Of a stretch of DNA of 64,000 nucleotides, positions 46,248-57,700 are shown piece by piece. The DNA is from Gaeumannomyces sp. JS-464 (lineage: Eukaryota; Ascomycota; Sordariomycetes; Magnaporthales; Magnaporthaceae): NCBI GenBank assembly GCA_002197995.1, contig NGZR01000001.1, positions 13,597,501 to 13,661,500 of the forward strand, read 5' to 3'. The position numbers were made by a program, and so were the translations under genes. Below the pieces are notes generated by a model, which had not been told where the DNA came from, searched no databases, and saw only the letters and a list, made by a program, of their open reading frames with translations. Each line of letters opens with the position of its first letter. The first letter of the stretch is position 1.

Positions 46248-47231
46248 TTGCTTCAGGAGCAGGAGCAAGGCTCAAGCGGCAACACAAGCCCAGGTTCATG
46301 CGGTATAACAGACCTTGAAGAAGCCATCCGCATGGGACAAGAAGCCGTCGATACCACACCGCAAAATCACCCAAACCGGGCTAGGAGGTTGAATAGCCTC
46401 GCGATTAGCCTAGGCGACAGATACTCCCGGACTGGGGCGATGACAGACCTTGAAAAAGCTAGGAAATTCTTCCTCGCTGCCTTACAACAGCCCAATTCCG
46501 TTATAAGCGTGCGTGTCGCAGCCGGACGCCGTTTCCTGTTATGTTTAGGCATTTTCCAAAATCGAGAAATATACGCCATCGCCCAAACAATAATCGATTT
46601 GATTCCCCTTTTGGCCCTTCGTTTTTTGCAAAATTTTGACAAACGGCACCTCCTCTTTGCGGCCGTCGGGCTTTCGTCGAATGCGGCAACAATTGCTTTC
46701 CATGTTAATAAAAGCCCTGCTACTGCTGTTAAACTACTGGAAACTGGTCGTGGCGTTATCGCGGGAGCTTTTTTCGAGCAATCCGACTTTACCGCTTTCC
46801 ACCATAAGCATCCGGACTTGGAGCGTTTTTTCGTCGATTTGCGAGATCGGTTAGACATATTGCCTCGGGAACGTTTTTTTTCGACAGCCGAGGAGCATAT
46901 TTCAATCGCCGAAATAAAAGACAGTCGGCGGCGTAAAGCAGGTTTTCGGCTTGCCAATCTCCTTAAAACAATCCGTTTCAAGCCCGGTTTCGAGCGGTTC
47001 TTCCTTTCCGCGTCGGAGGCCGACATGCTAAATGCCGCACTGCACGGCCCGATCGTCGTCCTAAACGTAAGCTCGTTTCGCTGCGATGCTTTATGTTACA
47101 ATCAAGGGTCTGCTCCTAAGGTAGGGCACCTCGGGGGAGGAAAGGACAATATCGCTGATCTGGTTCACAGGGAACACGTGACCTTAAAAGGACAATTTAA
47201 TTGTTTGCCCCAAGGGATGCCTGGGAGCTAA
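46248..47231 (+). pseudogene. TPR-CHAT protein fragment, RIP-altered
   Basis: A 327-codon frame begins with one to two tetratricopeptide units of the fungal type (DLEEAIRMGQEAVDTTPQNH, GDRYSRTGAMTDLEKA). It passes through the linker FFLAALQQPNSVISVRVAAG and enters a CHAT domain (AVKLLETGRGVIAG, EQSDFTAFHHKHPDLERFF, LSASEADMLNAALHGPIVVL). CHAT domains are caspase-like peptidase folds often found as effector parts of fungal NLR-like proteins. After NVSSFRCDAL at about 47085 homology ends, so the catalytic His/Cys part is absent. Many residues look shifted in the manner of C-to-T change (Ala to Val or Thr, Leu to Phe), yet no stop has arisen. I regard it as a truncated remnant; no promoter-proximal exons were found. 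Confidence 0.65.
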
Positions 47232-47336
47232 CTTAGGTTAACTAATGCCGAAGCCTCAATTAAAGCTACCTAAAACAAAAGGAAATCCATCCTTTATATA
47301 TACGCTGCCTTTTGCCTTATATTGGGTTAGATTTGT

Positions 47337-47455
47337 AGTTTTGCTACAAATTCACAAATCCTTTTTGGATTTATTACTTTGTTACAAATCCACAAATCCC
47401 TCCTTGGATTTATCGCTTTATTACAAATTCACAAATCCCTTTTGGTTTACGTAAC
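47337..47455. repeat. Tandem repeat of about 40 bp
   Basis: Nearly three copies of a unit close to TTGCTACAAATTCACAAATC followed by CTTTTTGGATTTATTACT. It lies at the start of the AT-rich repeat block. Confidence 0.7.
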
Positions 47456-47654
47456 TTCACGTAACCGGGGCGGGGCGGAAGCACCATTTTAAAGCCCCTT
47501 TTTGCCTTGCTATTTTAAAGGCTTGCATGCTGGTCGTAACATTAGGTTTTCCTTTTTAAGCTAAATCCTTTTAGCTACGTTTTATCGCCCCGCCTTTTGT
47601 TAGTGGTAAGTATTATCTTTCTTTACCATTTCCTTTTCCCTTTTTATTTAATAA

Positions 47655-48180
47655 AATGTTTAGCCGGGTACGAAAACGTCTTTTCGCGAAGAAAACCGTT
47701 AGTTGTAAAAAGCTTTTAGCGGTTATTTTCCTTAACTATTACGAAATGCCTTCCTATTCGTACTATTACGAGGTTTTAAAACGTAAAAAGTGTAAAGCTT
47801 TTTTTTAAAACTCGTTTCGGTGCGTGGAATGCCTTCGAATTAATCGCTCGAAGTGCGACGTTTTAAAGCCTTTTTTTTCCAAGCTTCGAAATATCGTCGT
47901 TTAGCATTTTAAATTTAAAACTAAATTGGAAAAAGCGGAAAAGAAAGTTTTCCGTTTTCGGAAGTAAAAACGAATGTAGTTAAAAAAGATAATGCGCGCG
48001 GTACGTCGCGGTATTAACTCGGTGGAAAAATTGGAGCGTGTCGAGCGGGAGGAGGCTAACCAGGCGGCTCGTTAAGCTGCTTCGCATTTCGAGCCTTTTG
48101 TAGCTCCTTTCGTTTTTTCCGATTGGCAAATCCCCGGGGTTAATCTTAACTTAAACCTGTTTGCCTTTTGTAATTAGGGT
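47655..48180 (+). pseudogene. Degenerate Cys-motif ORF of a fungal retroelement
   Basis: Read from the ATG at 47655, the sequence shows a stop-broken frame with CKAFF, FRCVECLRINRSKCDVL (a CxxC..CxxxC cluster) and a charged helix ending VRRGINSVEKLERVEREEAN. I associate this zinc-cluster plus coiled-coil arrangement with an accessory ORF of fungal LTR retroelements; that recollection is not certain. It runs opposite to the gypsy pol that follows. Confidence 0.4.
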
Positions 48181-48210
48181 AAGTTATAACTTTTTCTAAT
48201 AACTTTTTTA

Positions 48211-48281
48211 AATTTTATAGCGTATTAGGCGTAGCTTTGGTTTTTTTACCGAGGTTTCGGGTTCGAATCCCGGCATAACCG
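48211..48281 (+). tRNA. tRNA-like sequence, degenerate
   Basis: About 71 bases have tRNA length and order. There is an A-box-like TAGCGTATTAGG near the start, a T-rich anticodon loop with a possible UUU anticodon, and a perfect B box GGTTCGAATCC with a 5-bp T stem. The 3' acceptor strand ATAACC has a poor 5' partner AATTTTA, as expected if G bases there were changed to A. It sits inside RIP-mutated repeats. It is more likely a pseudo-tRNA, SINE head or captured primer sequence than a working gene. Confidence 0.3.
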
Positions 48282-49637
48282 TAAAGGTTAATAAATTTTC
48301 AAGCTTACCCCGGAGCTTATCGAGTTTTTATTCTCTTTTTTTTTTTTTTTTTGCTAACCGTTCGGTATAAACTTTTTTGCTTTATTTAGTTTTGGTAAAT
48401 GCTGTTTTTTTTAACTTAATGCTAAAACGGTATTATTTATAGCACTTATTTTATAAATTTCGGGTTTAACCCCCAGTTAAGCTAAAAGGATTAGCGGTTT
48501 TTTTTTGGAAATATCGCGGGTATTTTTAAAAAAAATCGTTATTTTTCCGTTTTTTTTACTAATTAACCTTTTTATAATTGTTTTAATTAATACCTTCGTA
48601 AAATGTTTTGGTAATTTTTAAAATTGGTTTCCTTTTCCCACGTGTTTTTTTTATAGCCGTACTTTTTCCATTTAATTAAATACTTTTTAGGCTTATATTT
48701 TGGCTTATAATTTAGGATTATTTCGATTTCGTACTTTTATTTTAGGTCGATTTTTATTAATTTATTACTTTTAAAACCCGGTAGCGCTAATTTAAATAGG
48801 GAAATATAAAAAACCGGGTGGGATTTTATAATCGGTAGTAATCGAAATTTATAATTTACATTTAAAACTTTTTTAGCATTTTAAACGGTCCTAGTTTTTT
48901 ATAATTTAATTTATCGTTTAGTCGTTTCGTTTTAATATTTCGTCGAAAAAGATAAACGTTATCCCCCTTTTTAAAAGTCGGTTTTTCAATTTTTTTTTTA
49001 TTTGCTTAAATAGCTATACGGTGCCGTAGCTTTTTTAACTTTGCTTAAAAGTGTTTATGCAATTTAATAAGCTCCGTTATTTATATTTCCGCTATTAAGG
49101 TATATTTTCCTGCTTTAAGTTCTTTATACGCTATAAATGTAAACCTATAGTTCGCATAAAACGGTGTAATTCTTATGCTTTTATAAATTAAATTGTTATA
49201 AGCGAATTAAGTTATAAAAAATAATTGTGCCTAATCGTTTTATTTATAGTTAACATAATAACGTAAATACTGTTTTATAATTTAGTTCGTTCGTTTTGTT
49301 TATCCATTTATTTAAAAGTGGTAAGCTATAAATAGGAAGTATTTTACTCCTAGCTTGTTTATAAGCCTTTTTTAAAACTTGCTTATAAATAGCTTATTTT
49401 TATCCGTAATTAAACGGTTCGGCGTGCCGTATTCCGTTATTACGTGCTTAATAAAAACGTACGCTAGCTCCGTAGCGTCGCTGCTTTCCTTATATGGTAA
49501 AAATAAAGCGTACTTAGTAAACCTATCCACTATTACCAATATATTATCGTACTTTACTCCAGTTAACGGTTTTTTAAACTAGGAAAGTTTAATAACGAAA
49601 TTTATAATAACTTTTTGCTATACTTCGCTTAACGCTA

Positions 49638-51498
49638 ACGTAGTTTATTAGCGAGTAACGCACATTAGCAAATGACGCGTTTTCCATCGCGATTTGCGTT
49701 TCCCACTTCTAATTTTAATTTTTTAACAACCACAAATGGCATTAACATTCGACGAGGCTAAAATTGTTTTTGCCATGCAAGCAATTTAATTTAATGCACA
49801 ATTAAATGTGCGTTTAGCAGCCAAAATTTACGACGTTTTTAAAGCCACGTTGCGTTGCTAACGCGCTGGCCGACCTGCTTAACGCGATAGCATGCTTAAA
49901 AATCGGAAATTAACGAAATTCGAAAAGGAAACGCTTGTTAAATACATATTCGAGCTGGATTTTCGCGCATTCCCTCCCCGGCCTTTTAGTATTAAAAATA
50001 TAGCTAACCGATTGTTCGCCGAACGCGACGCGGGCATTATCGGGACTAACTAGGTCGCGAAGTTCGTTAAACGCCGCCCGGAGCTCGGTACGCGTTAAAT
50101 TTAAAAATACGACTATTAAAAAGCCAAATGCGAAAATCCTAAGCTCGTTTTTGCGTAATTTAACCTTATGCGGAATATTATAACCAAATATAGCATTTTA
50201 AATAACGACATTTACAATTTCGATAAAATCGGCTTTTTTATAGGTATAATCGTAACCGTTATAATTATTACAATATTAAAAAGCCGTGGTAAAACAAAGC
50301 TGGTTTAGCTTAGCAACCGGAAATGGGTTACAATTATTTAAAAAATTAACTATTGCGGTTAGGCAATCCCCTTTTTTATTATCGTTAAAAAGCAATACCA
50401 TTTGGCCAATTGGTATTTGAAAACCGGCTTTTTACGCGATTAGGTTATTTTAACGAGTTTTAACGGGTGGATTACGAACGAGCTCGGTTTAAAATGGATT
50501 TAGCATTTCGATAAACACATAATATCGCGCATAAAAGGCCTTTATCGTTTGTTAGTGCTAAACGGATACGAAAGCTACCATTCGACGAATTTCGAGCTTT
50601 ATTATTAAAAATATAATATTATTACGCTTTGCATACCTCCGCATTCGTTTTACTTTTTTTAACCGCTTAATGTTAAATGTTTTAACCCGTTAAAAAAAGC
50701 GTACGGTTAACAAATCAAAAGCTTAATAAAGTTACACGTTAACCACGTAATTAAAATCGAGTTCTTTTCGGCGTTTAAAGCGGCATTTTTTAACTTTTTA
50801 ATTGAAAAAAATATTTAAAAAGGTTTTTAAAAGGCTAGCTTTGCTTTTTTTAATCCGGATTCGGTTTTGGAAAAGCTAAATGTAAAGTTACAAACTTTAA
50901 CTCCCCCGAAAAAGCCTTTAAATAACGCCGAACTTTAAACTTTTAAAACGCCTCGAATAGTTAAAAACGCAATTTCGCAATTCGAACATATTAAAACTCG
51001 GATTTCCAATTACCGAAGTAGTTTTCCGTTACTTATGCTAACGGTTATAAACTAATTAACGAAAAGGGCTAAAGCAATTATGCATCGGGTTAACCTTTTG
51101 GAAAAAAAGAACTTTAAATTCCGAAAAGCGAACGAAGCATTAAGCAAACGCCGGAAGGTTAAAAAAACACGTGTTTAATAAAAAGGGTTACATTTTATCG
51201 AAAAAATACGAAATGTTTTAAACCAGCAAAAGCTAAATAAGCAGTTATAGTAAAAAATGCGCGATTATAAAGGTTAAAAAAGGAGGGCGACGACGATTCG
51301 TTAGCGATGTGGCACGTGCGGCAAAACCGGACATAATGCGCGCATTTGTTAGGAAAAAATAAAAATGTCCGATGTATACAATTCCGAATAGTTTAAATGG
51401 ATTTATAACGTTGTTAAGTTAGCATGCGCGTCGATTAACCGGAGGTTAAATGTGGGTGCGTTATTCGCTAGTGTACGTTATTCGCTGGTAAATTACGT
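49638..51498 (+). mobile_element. Fot1/pogo transposon copy 1
   Basis: Terminal inverted repeats of about 43 bases start ACGTAGTTTATTAGCGAGTA and end in the complement ..ACGT, flanked by TA duplications (49636-49637 and 51499-51500). Inside, from about 49741, lies a stop-broken pogo-type transposase: an HTH start (DEAKIVFAMQAI), CENP-B-like part with FEKETLVKYIFELDFRAFPP, then the DDE part beginning IYNFDKIGFF, and a C-terminal CCHC knuckle CGTCGKTGHNARIC at about 51309-51350. Element length is 1861 bp. It is inactive owing to many RIP-type stops. Confidence 0.85.
49741..51355 (+). pseudogene. Pogo-type transposase, RIP-dead, copy 1
   Basis: Numerous TAA/TAG stops occur where the second copy also shows them or has sense codons. 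The first catalytic Asp remains in NFDKIGF (the usual NFDETGF altered). The enzyme would have bound the TIRs through its HTH and CENP-B-like domains and cut at TA. The C-terminal zinc knuckle is retained. Confidence 0.7.
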
Positions 51499-52659
51499 TA
51501 GTAATAGTTGCAAAAGCTTATAAAGCTTATACTTATTAGCTTTATTTTTAGCGCAGCTTTCGCAATTTTTTATCGCGTTTTATATTTTGGTTTAAGTTTT
51601 TACGAACCCGTAATATTATTATAACCGTTTTTACGTTTTGGTTACGTTTTAATAGCTATATATTAATTAATTGTAAATTCGTTAAATTTTTTTTAAAGTT
51701 TAAACTTTTCCTTATCGAACCGTTTTAACGAGCATTTATTATGCCGAAATTAAAAACCCGTTTAGTTTTTCCGTTAAAATTACTCGTATTTTTTTAAGTA
51801 TTACAACTTAATAATCCGGTTGTCGGTTTAAAACGTCCGCCCGGCCGTTTTCCAACCCTTTTCGATATTCGATCCGAATGTCGTAATTTTGCAAAAACTC
51901 GTTTTAGCGGATTTATCGCTTATTTAGGTTTTTACTTATAGTAAAATGCGTTAGGTTTTTGTAATTTATATATATTATAACTTAATGCTTTGCTTTACAA
52001 AAATGCGGTCGCCATTTTTCAAATGCTCGAATTATTATTAAAAGTTTTTTATCGTAAATTTGGTAATTTAATTTAAATTTATTTAACTTTTGCGAAAAAA
52101 ACGCTTAAAAGTGCAACCGTTTTTGGTCGTTTCGCTGTCCGAATTAGCCGCCGATCGCATAATCCAACGCGTTGGTTTTAACCTCGAAAGGTTTTTTTGG
52201 GTTTAGGAATGCTAATATTAGTTTTTTTAATACGGCGTCCCGTAATTGCTTAAAAGCCTTTTATTTTTGCCTTTTTTAATAAAACTGGTAGTTATTTTTA
52301 ATAAAGTTCGTAAATGGTATAGCGATTTTGCTATAACTACGGATAAACCGTTTATAAAAGTTTAAAAACCTTAAGAATTTTCGTACTTTTGTAACGTTTT
52401 TAAATATAAGCCATTTTTTAACTTTTTCGACTTTTTTAAAATCCATGCAAACTTATTTAAATGTAATTATAAACCTTAAAAAAGCGACTTTTTACGAATG
52501 CTATTCGCACTTTTCTAATTTAACAAAAAGCTTTACGTTAAGCAACTTTTAAAGCATTTTATGCACGTATTATTTATGCTTTTCCATCGTTTTCGAAAAA
52601 ACCAGGATATTATTTAAATATATAAAAATAAAAATATTAAAGTATTCGCGTAATATATA

Positions 52660-54496
52660 ACGTAGTTTACCACTTTATCGCGCAAACCACCTTATCGCGC
52701 ATTTTTTATCGCGACCCGCGTTTCCCACTTCCAACCTTAATTCCTTAACAACCACAAATAGCATCGATATCCGACGAAGCTAAAATTGTTCTCGCTATGC
52801 AAGCAATCCAATTTAATCGGAAATTAAGTTTGCGTTTAGCAGTTAAAGCCTATAATATTTCTAAATCCACATTACGCGACCAACGCGCCGGCCGAACTGC
52901 TCGACGCGATTGGTGCTTAAAAATCGGAAATTAACGGAATTCGAAAAAAAAGCGCTTGTTAAATACATACTTAAGTTGGATTCCCGCGCATTCCCTCCCC
53001 GGCTTTTTGGTGTTAAAAATATAGCCAACCGATTGCTCGCCGAACGCGACGCGGGCACTATCGGGACCAACTAGGTCGCGAAATTCGTTAAACGCCGCCC
53101 GGAGCTCGGTACGCGCTAAATTCGAAAGTACGATTACCAAAAAGCCAAATGCGAGGATTTTAAGCTTATTTTTGCGTAGTTCGATTTTATGCGGAATATT
53201 ATAGCTAAATATGGCATTTTAAATAACGATATTTACAATTTCGACGAAACCGGTTTTTTTATAAGCATAATCGTTACCGCTATAATTATAATATTAAAAA
53301 GCCGTAATAAAGCAAAACTAATCCAGCTTAGCAACCGGGAATGGGTTACGGTTATCCAAAAGGTTAATTGTTACGGTTAAATAATCCCTTTTTTTATTAT
53401 TGTTAAAAGGTAATACCATTTAGCTAACTGGTATTTAAAAACCGGCTTTTCACGCGATTAGGTTATTTTAACGAGTGCTAACGGGTGGATTACGAACGAG
53501 CTCGGTTTAAAATGGATTTAGCATTTCGATAAACACATTATATCGCGTATAAAAAGCACTTATCGTTTATTAATGCTAAACGGTTACAAAAGTTACTATT
53601 CGACGGATTTCGAGCTTTACTGTTAAAAATATAACATTATTACGCTTTGCATATTTCCGCATTCGTTTTACTTTTTTTAGCCGCTTAACGTTGGGTGTTT
53701 CGGCCCGCTAAAAAAGGCGTACGGTTAAAAAATCGAAAATTTAATAAGATTACACGTTAGCCACGTAACTAAGGTTAATTTCCTTTCGGCGTTTAAAGCG
53801 GCATTTTTTAACTTTATAACCGAAAAAAACATCCGAAAAGGTTTCCGAAAAGCTGGCTTTGCTCCTTTTAATCCGGATTCGGTTTTGGAAAAGCTAAATA
53901 TAAGGTTACGGATTTTAACTCCCTCGAAAAAGCCCTAAACGACGCCGAACTTTGGACTTTTAAAACGCCCTAAACAGCTAAAAACGCAACTTCGCAATCC
54001 GAACACATTAAAACTCGGATTTCCAATTACCGAAGCAGTTTTCCATTACCCATACTAGCGGCTGTGGACCAGCTTGCGAAAAGGACGAGTTCGATAATGC
54101 ATTAAATGGCCCTTTTTAAAGCCGAAGTTGCTTCGCTACGCAAAGCGAACGAAGCATTAAGCAAACGCCGAAAGGCCAAAAAAATACGTGTTCGGCAAAA
54201 AGGGTTATATACTATTAAAAAAATACGAAATGTTTTAAACCAGCAGGAGCTGGATGGATAGCTATAGCAAAAAATGCGCGATTATGGGGGTTAAAAAAAA
54301 AGGCCGACGACGATTTGTTAGCGATGTGGCATTTGCGGCAAAACCGGACATAATGCGCGCATTTGTTAGGAAAAAGTAAAAACGTCCGATGTATATAATT
54401 CCGAGTAGTTTAAATAGATTCCTGGCGTTATTTTTGGCATGCGCGTCGATTAACTGGAAGTCGGGTGTGGGTGCGCGATAAGGTGGTAAACTACGT
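52660..54496 (+). mobile_element. Fot1/pogo transposon copy 2
   Basis: The TIR begins ACGTAGTTTACCACTTTATC at 52660 and ends in the complement at 54496, with TA on both sides (52658-52659 and 54497-54498). The 1837-bp element is collinear with copy 1 but its TIR differs in the outer part. The left flank is gypsy reverse transcriptase (cut inside the YLNN block); the right flank does not continue that gene, so the host element was truncated or rearranged. Confidence 0.85.
52751..54378 (+). pseudogene. Pogo-type transposase, RIP-dead, copy 2
   Basis: This copy is slightly better preserved than copy 1. The segment at 53189-53380 is open and keeps IYNFDETGFFISIIVTA, including the first catalytic Asp. 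The N-terminal DEAKIVLAMQAIQFN and the C-terminal CCHC knuckle (CGICGKTGHNARIC, about 54327-54369) are recognisable. Stops interrupt all parts. Confidence 0.7.
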
Positions 54497-54769
54497 TATC
54501 CATTTATCTTTTTCCTGCTAATTTGGGCGTGATATCCATTTAAAGCTAATGTTTTTTTTTTAAACCGTAATCCAGGTTAAGTAACCGTGGTTGTTTATAT
54601 GCAACGCCGTGTTATATCCTCTTTTAAATAGGAGTGCCCATTTTACAACGTTGCGCTATATGTTTTAATTTTCTTTAAATGCTGCTATTTTTTAAACGTC
54701 GTTACCTATTAAAATGGCATCGCGCATTTGGAAGAGAACTTAGCAATTGTCGCTTTTTAAAAAAAACGG
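54497..54769. repeat. Unassigned RIP-altered sequence
   Basis: AT-rich sequence between the second pogo element and the first LINE copy. It does not continue the gypsy reverse transcriptase, and no coding content is seen. Confidence 0.4.
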
Positions 54770-57700
54770 TAAGTGAGTAAATAAGTATATTTAACGTCGG
54801 TAAGTCGGGATTTACCAGTCCCTGCCTTTTAAGGGGCATACGACGTGCTAGCGCTACCTAAGCTATTTACACCAGGTTATAGTGCTGCTATACGGCGGCT
54901 AACAAATTAAACCCGAAAACACACGGAGGTTAAGCCGCATTCCGGCGCTCTTTATTAATAAGCGGGCGATCGGCGGGAAGGCGTATACATATACGCCGGG
55001 GCGCTGTAAAGCGCTGCGGGTGGTAGTAATGCTGTCGTCCGGCGGGCGTGCCGGAAAAGGGGTAAGGCCGGGTTTAAACGGGGGGTTTTCGGGACCTCCT
55101 TTATGCCCGGCCGGAAGTGCGGGGGATTAACGAGCTTATTGTTAGTCCTAGTGGTACAAAGGAAAAATGAAAGGAGTAAAAGAAAAAGGAAAAGGAGCAG
55201 GTTACATGCGGGTTTTACAAGCTTTATTATTATCGTCCAGCGATAGTATAGTAATTGGTTGCTTCGACGAACGAAGCAAAAAGGGAGGGCTTTTAAAAAA
55301 AGCCGTTTTTAATATCCGGGCTTATCGGAAGCCGGGGAAGGGTCCGTTATAAGCCATTTATTTTTTGCCGTTTTAGCTAACCTGTAAAATACAAAGTGGG
55401 AAGGGGATTTGTTTTTTCCGCAGCGGTACGGGTTATCGTTTTCGTACTGGAACTTTCGGTAATACCAGTCGAAATCCCCGTAGCCGGTGCGTGCGGCTAT
55501 TAGCTGTTGCAATACCCTCCGGTGCAATTGCAACGTTTCGGGCGTATGTTATGGTATTGGCGGGAGGTTTATAACCTTATACCGATCCGGAAAGTTGTTT
55601 TTAAACCATACGTTCCGGGCGCCCAGGCTATTTTCCAGGTTAAAGCTTTTACTCCGGCTATCGTTAGTTTAAAATGTTAAGGTATTAATAGGGCCGATTT
55701 TAACTTTATTACGGCGTTTACCTTTTCGTTTCCGGGGATTCCCATATAGCCCGGGGATTAGCGTACGTGTATTTAATATTTATCCATAAAGTAATAAATT
55801 TTTTTAAAAGCCCTTTATAAATTATTAAAAGCCGTGCTTAAACAGCCGTTAACCGCCGAGGTGTTATCGAGGCATAAGTGGAAAATGCAATTGCGAAAGC
55901 TCCAAACGGCTTTACAAAAGCCCATCCGGGCCCTTTCCGCCTCGCCGTCGAAAACTTCCGCGGGATGCGCTAGCCGGCCGTGCCCGGAAAGTTTGCGTTG
56001 GCCGGCTTAGTGTATTACGCAACCGTATCCAACTGCCCCGTCCTTTGCTTTAAACCCGTCGCTATATATTATAACGTCGGTAGGTAAAAAAAGTGCGAAA
56101 GTACGCCGTAAATGCTTTAGCGGCTGTTTGCTTTTCTTATGTAGCTATCGTAAGCCTCGTATATTTATAAAAGAGGTAAGCCGGGCGAGTGCAAGCCGGA
56201 AGGAGTTCGGCCGTCCTTTGCAAAAAGGTCGCAAGCATGCCGGGCAGGCTTGCCCTAGTTCTTTAAGCGTTTAAAACCGGCTTAACCGCTGCGGCCAAAA
56301 GGTGATTTTTCGGAACCGTATTTATACCGGCCGCAAAGCGGAGGCGGGCTTATTTTAAAAGCGCTTGGGCGTTTAAAATGCCGGACTTGTAATGCAAGGC
56401 GTTTATCGGTATAGTTTTCCAAGCTGAAACCACTGCCCGGAGGGACGCGGTTAAGGCTTTATTAACCCGTTCGATTAAATGGCTTTAGCAGGTGGTTTGC
56501 TATTGTGCCGGCTTATACGGGTATGGTTTGGTTTTACTTTTATATTATACCTCGGCACCGTATAAAACCGTAGGGATTATTACCGTTATAACGGCTTTGT
56601 AAACCGAATCCGCCGGTATCCCCCTTATTAAGCTCGTAAGCTTTCGAAAATGGTTAATAACGTTTTAAGCTTTTACAACCCTATTATTAACGTAGGCTTT
56701 AAAATTAAGCTTTTAGTTAAAAAGGATTTTTAACTATTGTAAAGCTTTTATAACTTGTTATATAGTAAAGCTTTCCGCCGTTACCGTTGGGGTTATAGGA
56801 TTTTTCCGTTTGGAAAAGTGCATAAATTCGCACTTCCCCGGGTTAAAAGCAACTTTATTAGCCCTGCTTTAACGTAAAATTTCCGTAACCGTAGCTTTTG
56901 CTTTACGGAAGCACTTTTTTAAAGTGCTACCCGTTACGCAAATGCTTATATCGTTCGCGTATTCGTATTTAACCGCTTTTGCTTTAGGTAGGATTTCGGC
57001 TAATATAAAGCATAAATAAAACCGGTAATGCCGATAACTTTTGGGGTAACCCGCAATTCGGGGAAAAAAAAAGTACCGTAGCGTTTTTTAAACGAATTTT
57101 AACTACCTTATTTTTTACGAAGAATAATACCCATCGTACGAGCGTTAAGTTTTACTTTTAATTTAATAGCTTTCGAAAAAGCTTTCGGCGAAGTACGGCG
57201 TTAAAAGCCCCTTATACGTTTATAGTAACGAAAGCGGCCGTTTTGCCCTTTTGGAACGCCCTTTTCACCTCGTAAGCTACGCATGCCGTTAAATTGGTAG
57301 CTGCCTTTTTAAAGGTAGCCCCGGCGTATTACGGTACTATTCGCTTGAATTGCAACGCGAGGGATGCTATCCGCGAAGCTATTAAACGCTTTAGCCCTTT
57401 TTTTAAACACGAAAGTAAAACTATCGGGCGGTAGGATTTCGGATTTGTTATATCCTTTTTATTTGGCTTTTTTAACATTACCACTTCCGTAATGCGAAAA
57501 AGGCCCGAATGGTGCCCGGTTTTAAGGCATGCTTCGAAAAAGGCCCTAACGTATTTCATTATTGCCGGCCATGCTGTTGTAAGCAATTTAACTAATAAAA
57601 AGTCGACGCCCGAGGCCGTGTTTACCGTGCCTATAATGCACTTCCGGCATTTTTCTAAAAAAACGTGGGGGTTTTACGGGAGTTATGCGGTTTTTTAAAA

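Larger units (their letters stand above)
48540..52659 (-). mobile_element. Ty3/gypsy chromovirus pol, interrupted
   Basis: Minus-strand pol remnants appear in the right order. Reverse transcriptase at about 52659-52440: IYLNNILVFSKTMEKH, where YLDD has become YLNN, and NVKLFVKLEKCE. RNase H at about 52250-51800: KTNALDYAIGG and EYRKGLENGRADVL. The zinc-binding CESCAKNKANKYK is near 51540. The integrase core at about 49600-49370 reads KYDNILVIVDRFTKYALFLP. A KGDNVYLFRRNIKTKR segment follows near 48960. A chromodomain at about 48740-48600 reads KKYLIKWKKYGYKKNTWE. Stops are frequent. The Fot1-type element at 49638-51498 sits between the zinc-binding and integrase parts, so it inserted into this retroelement. 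The 5' part of RT and both LTRs were not found. Confidence 0.8.
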
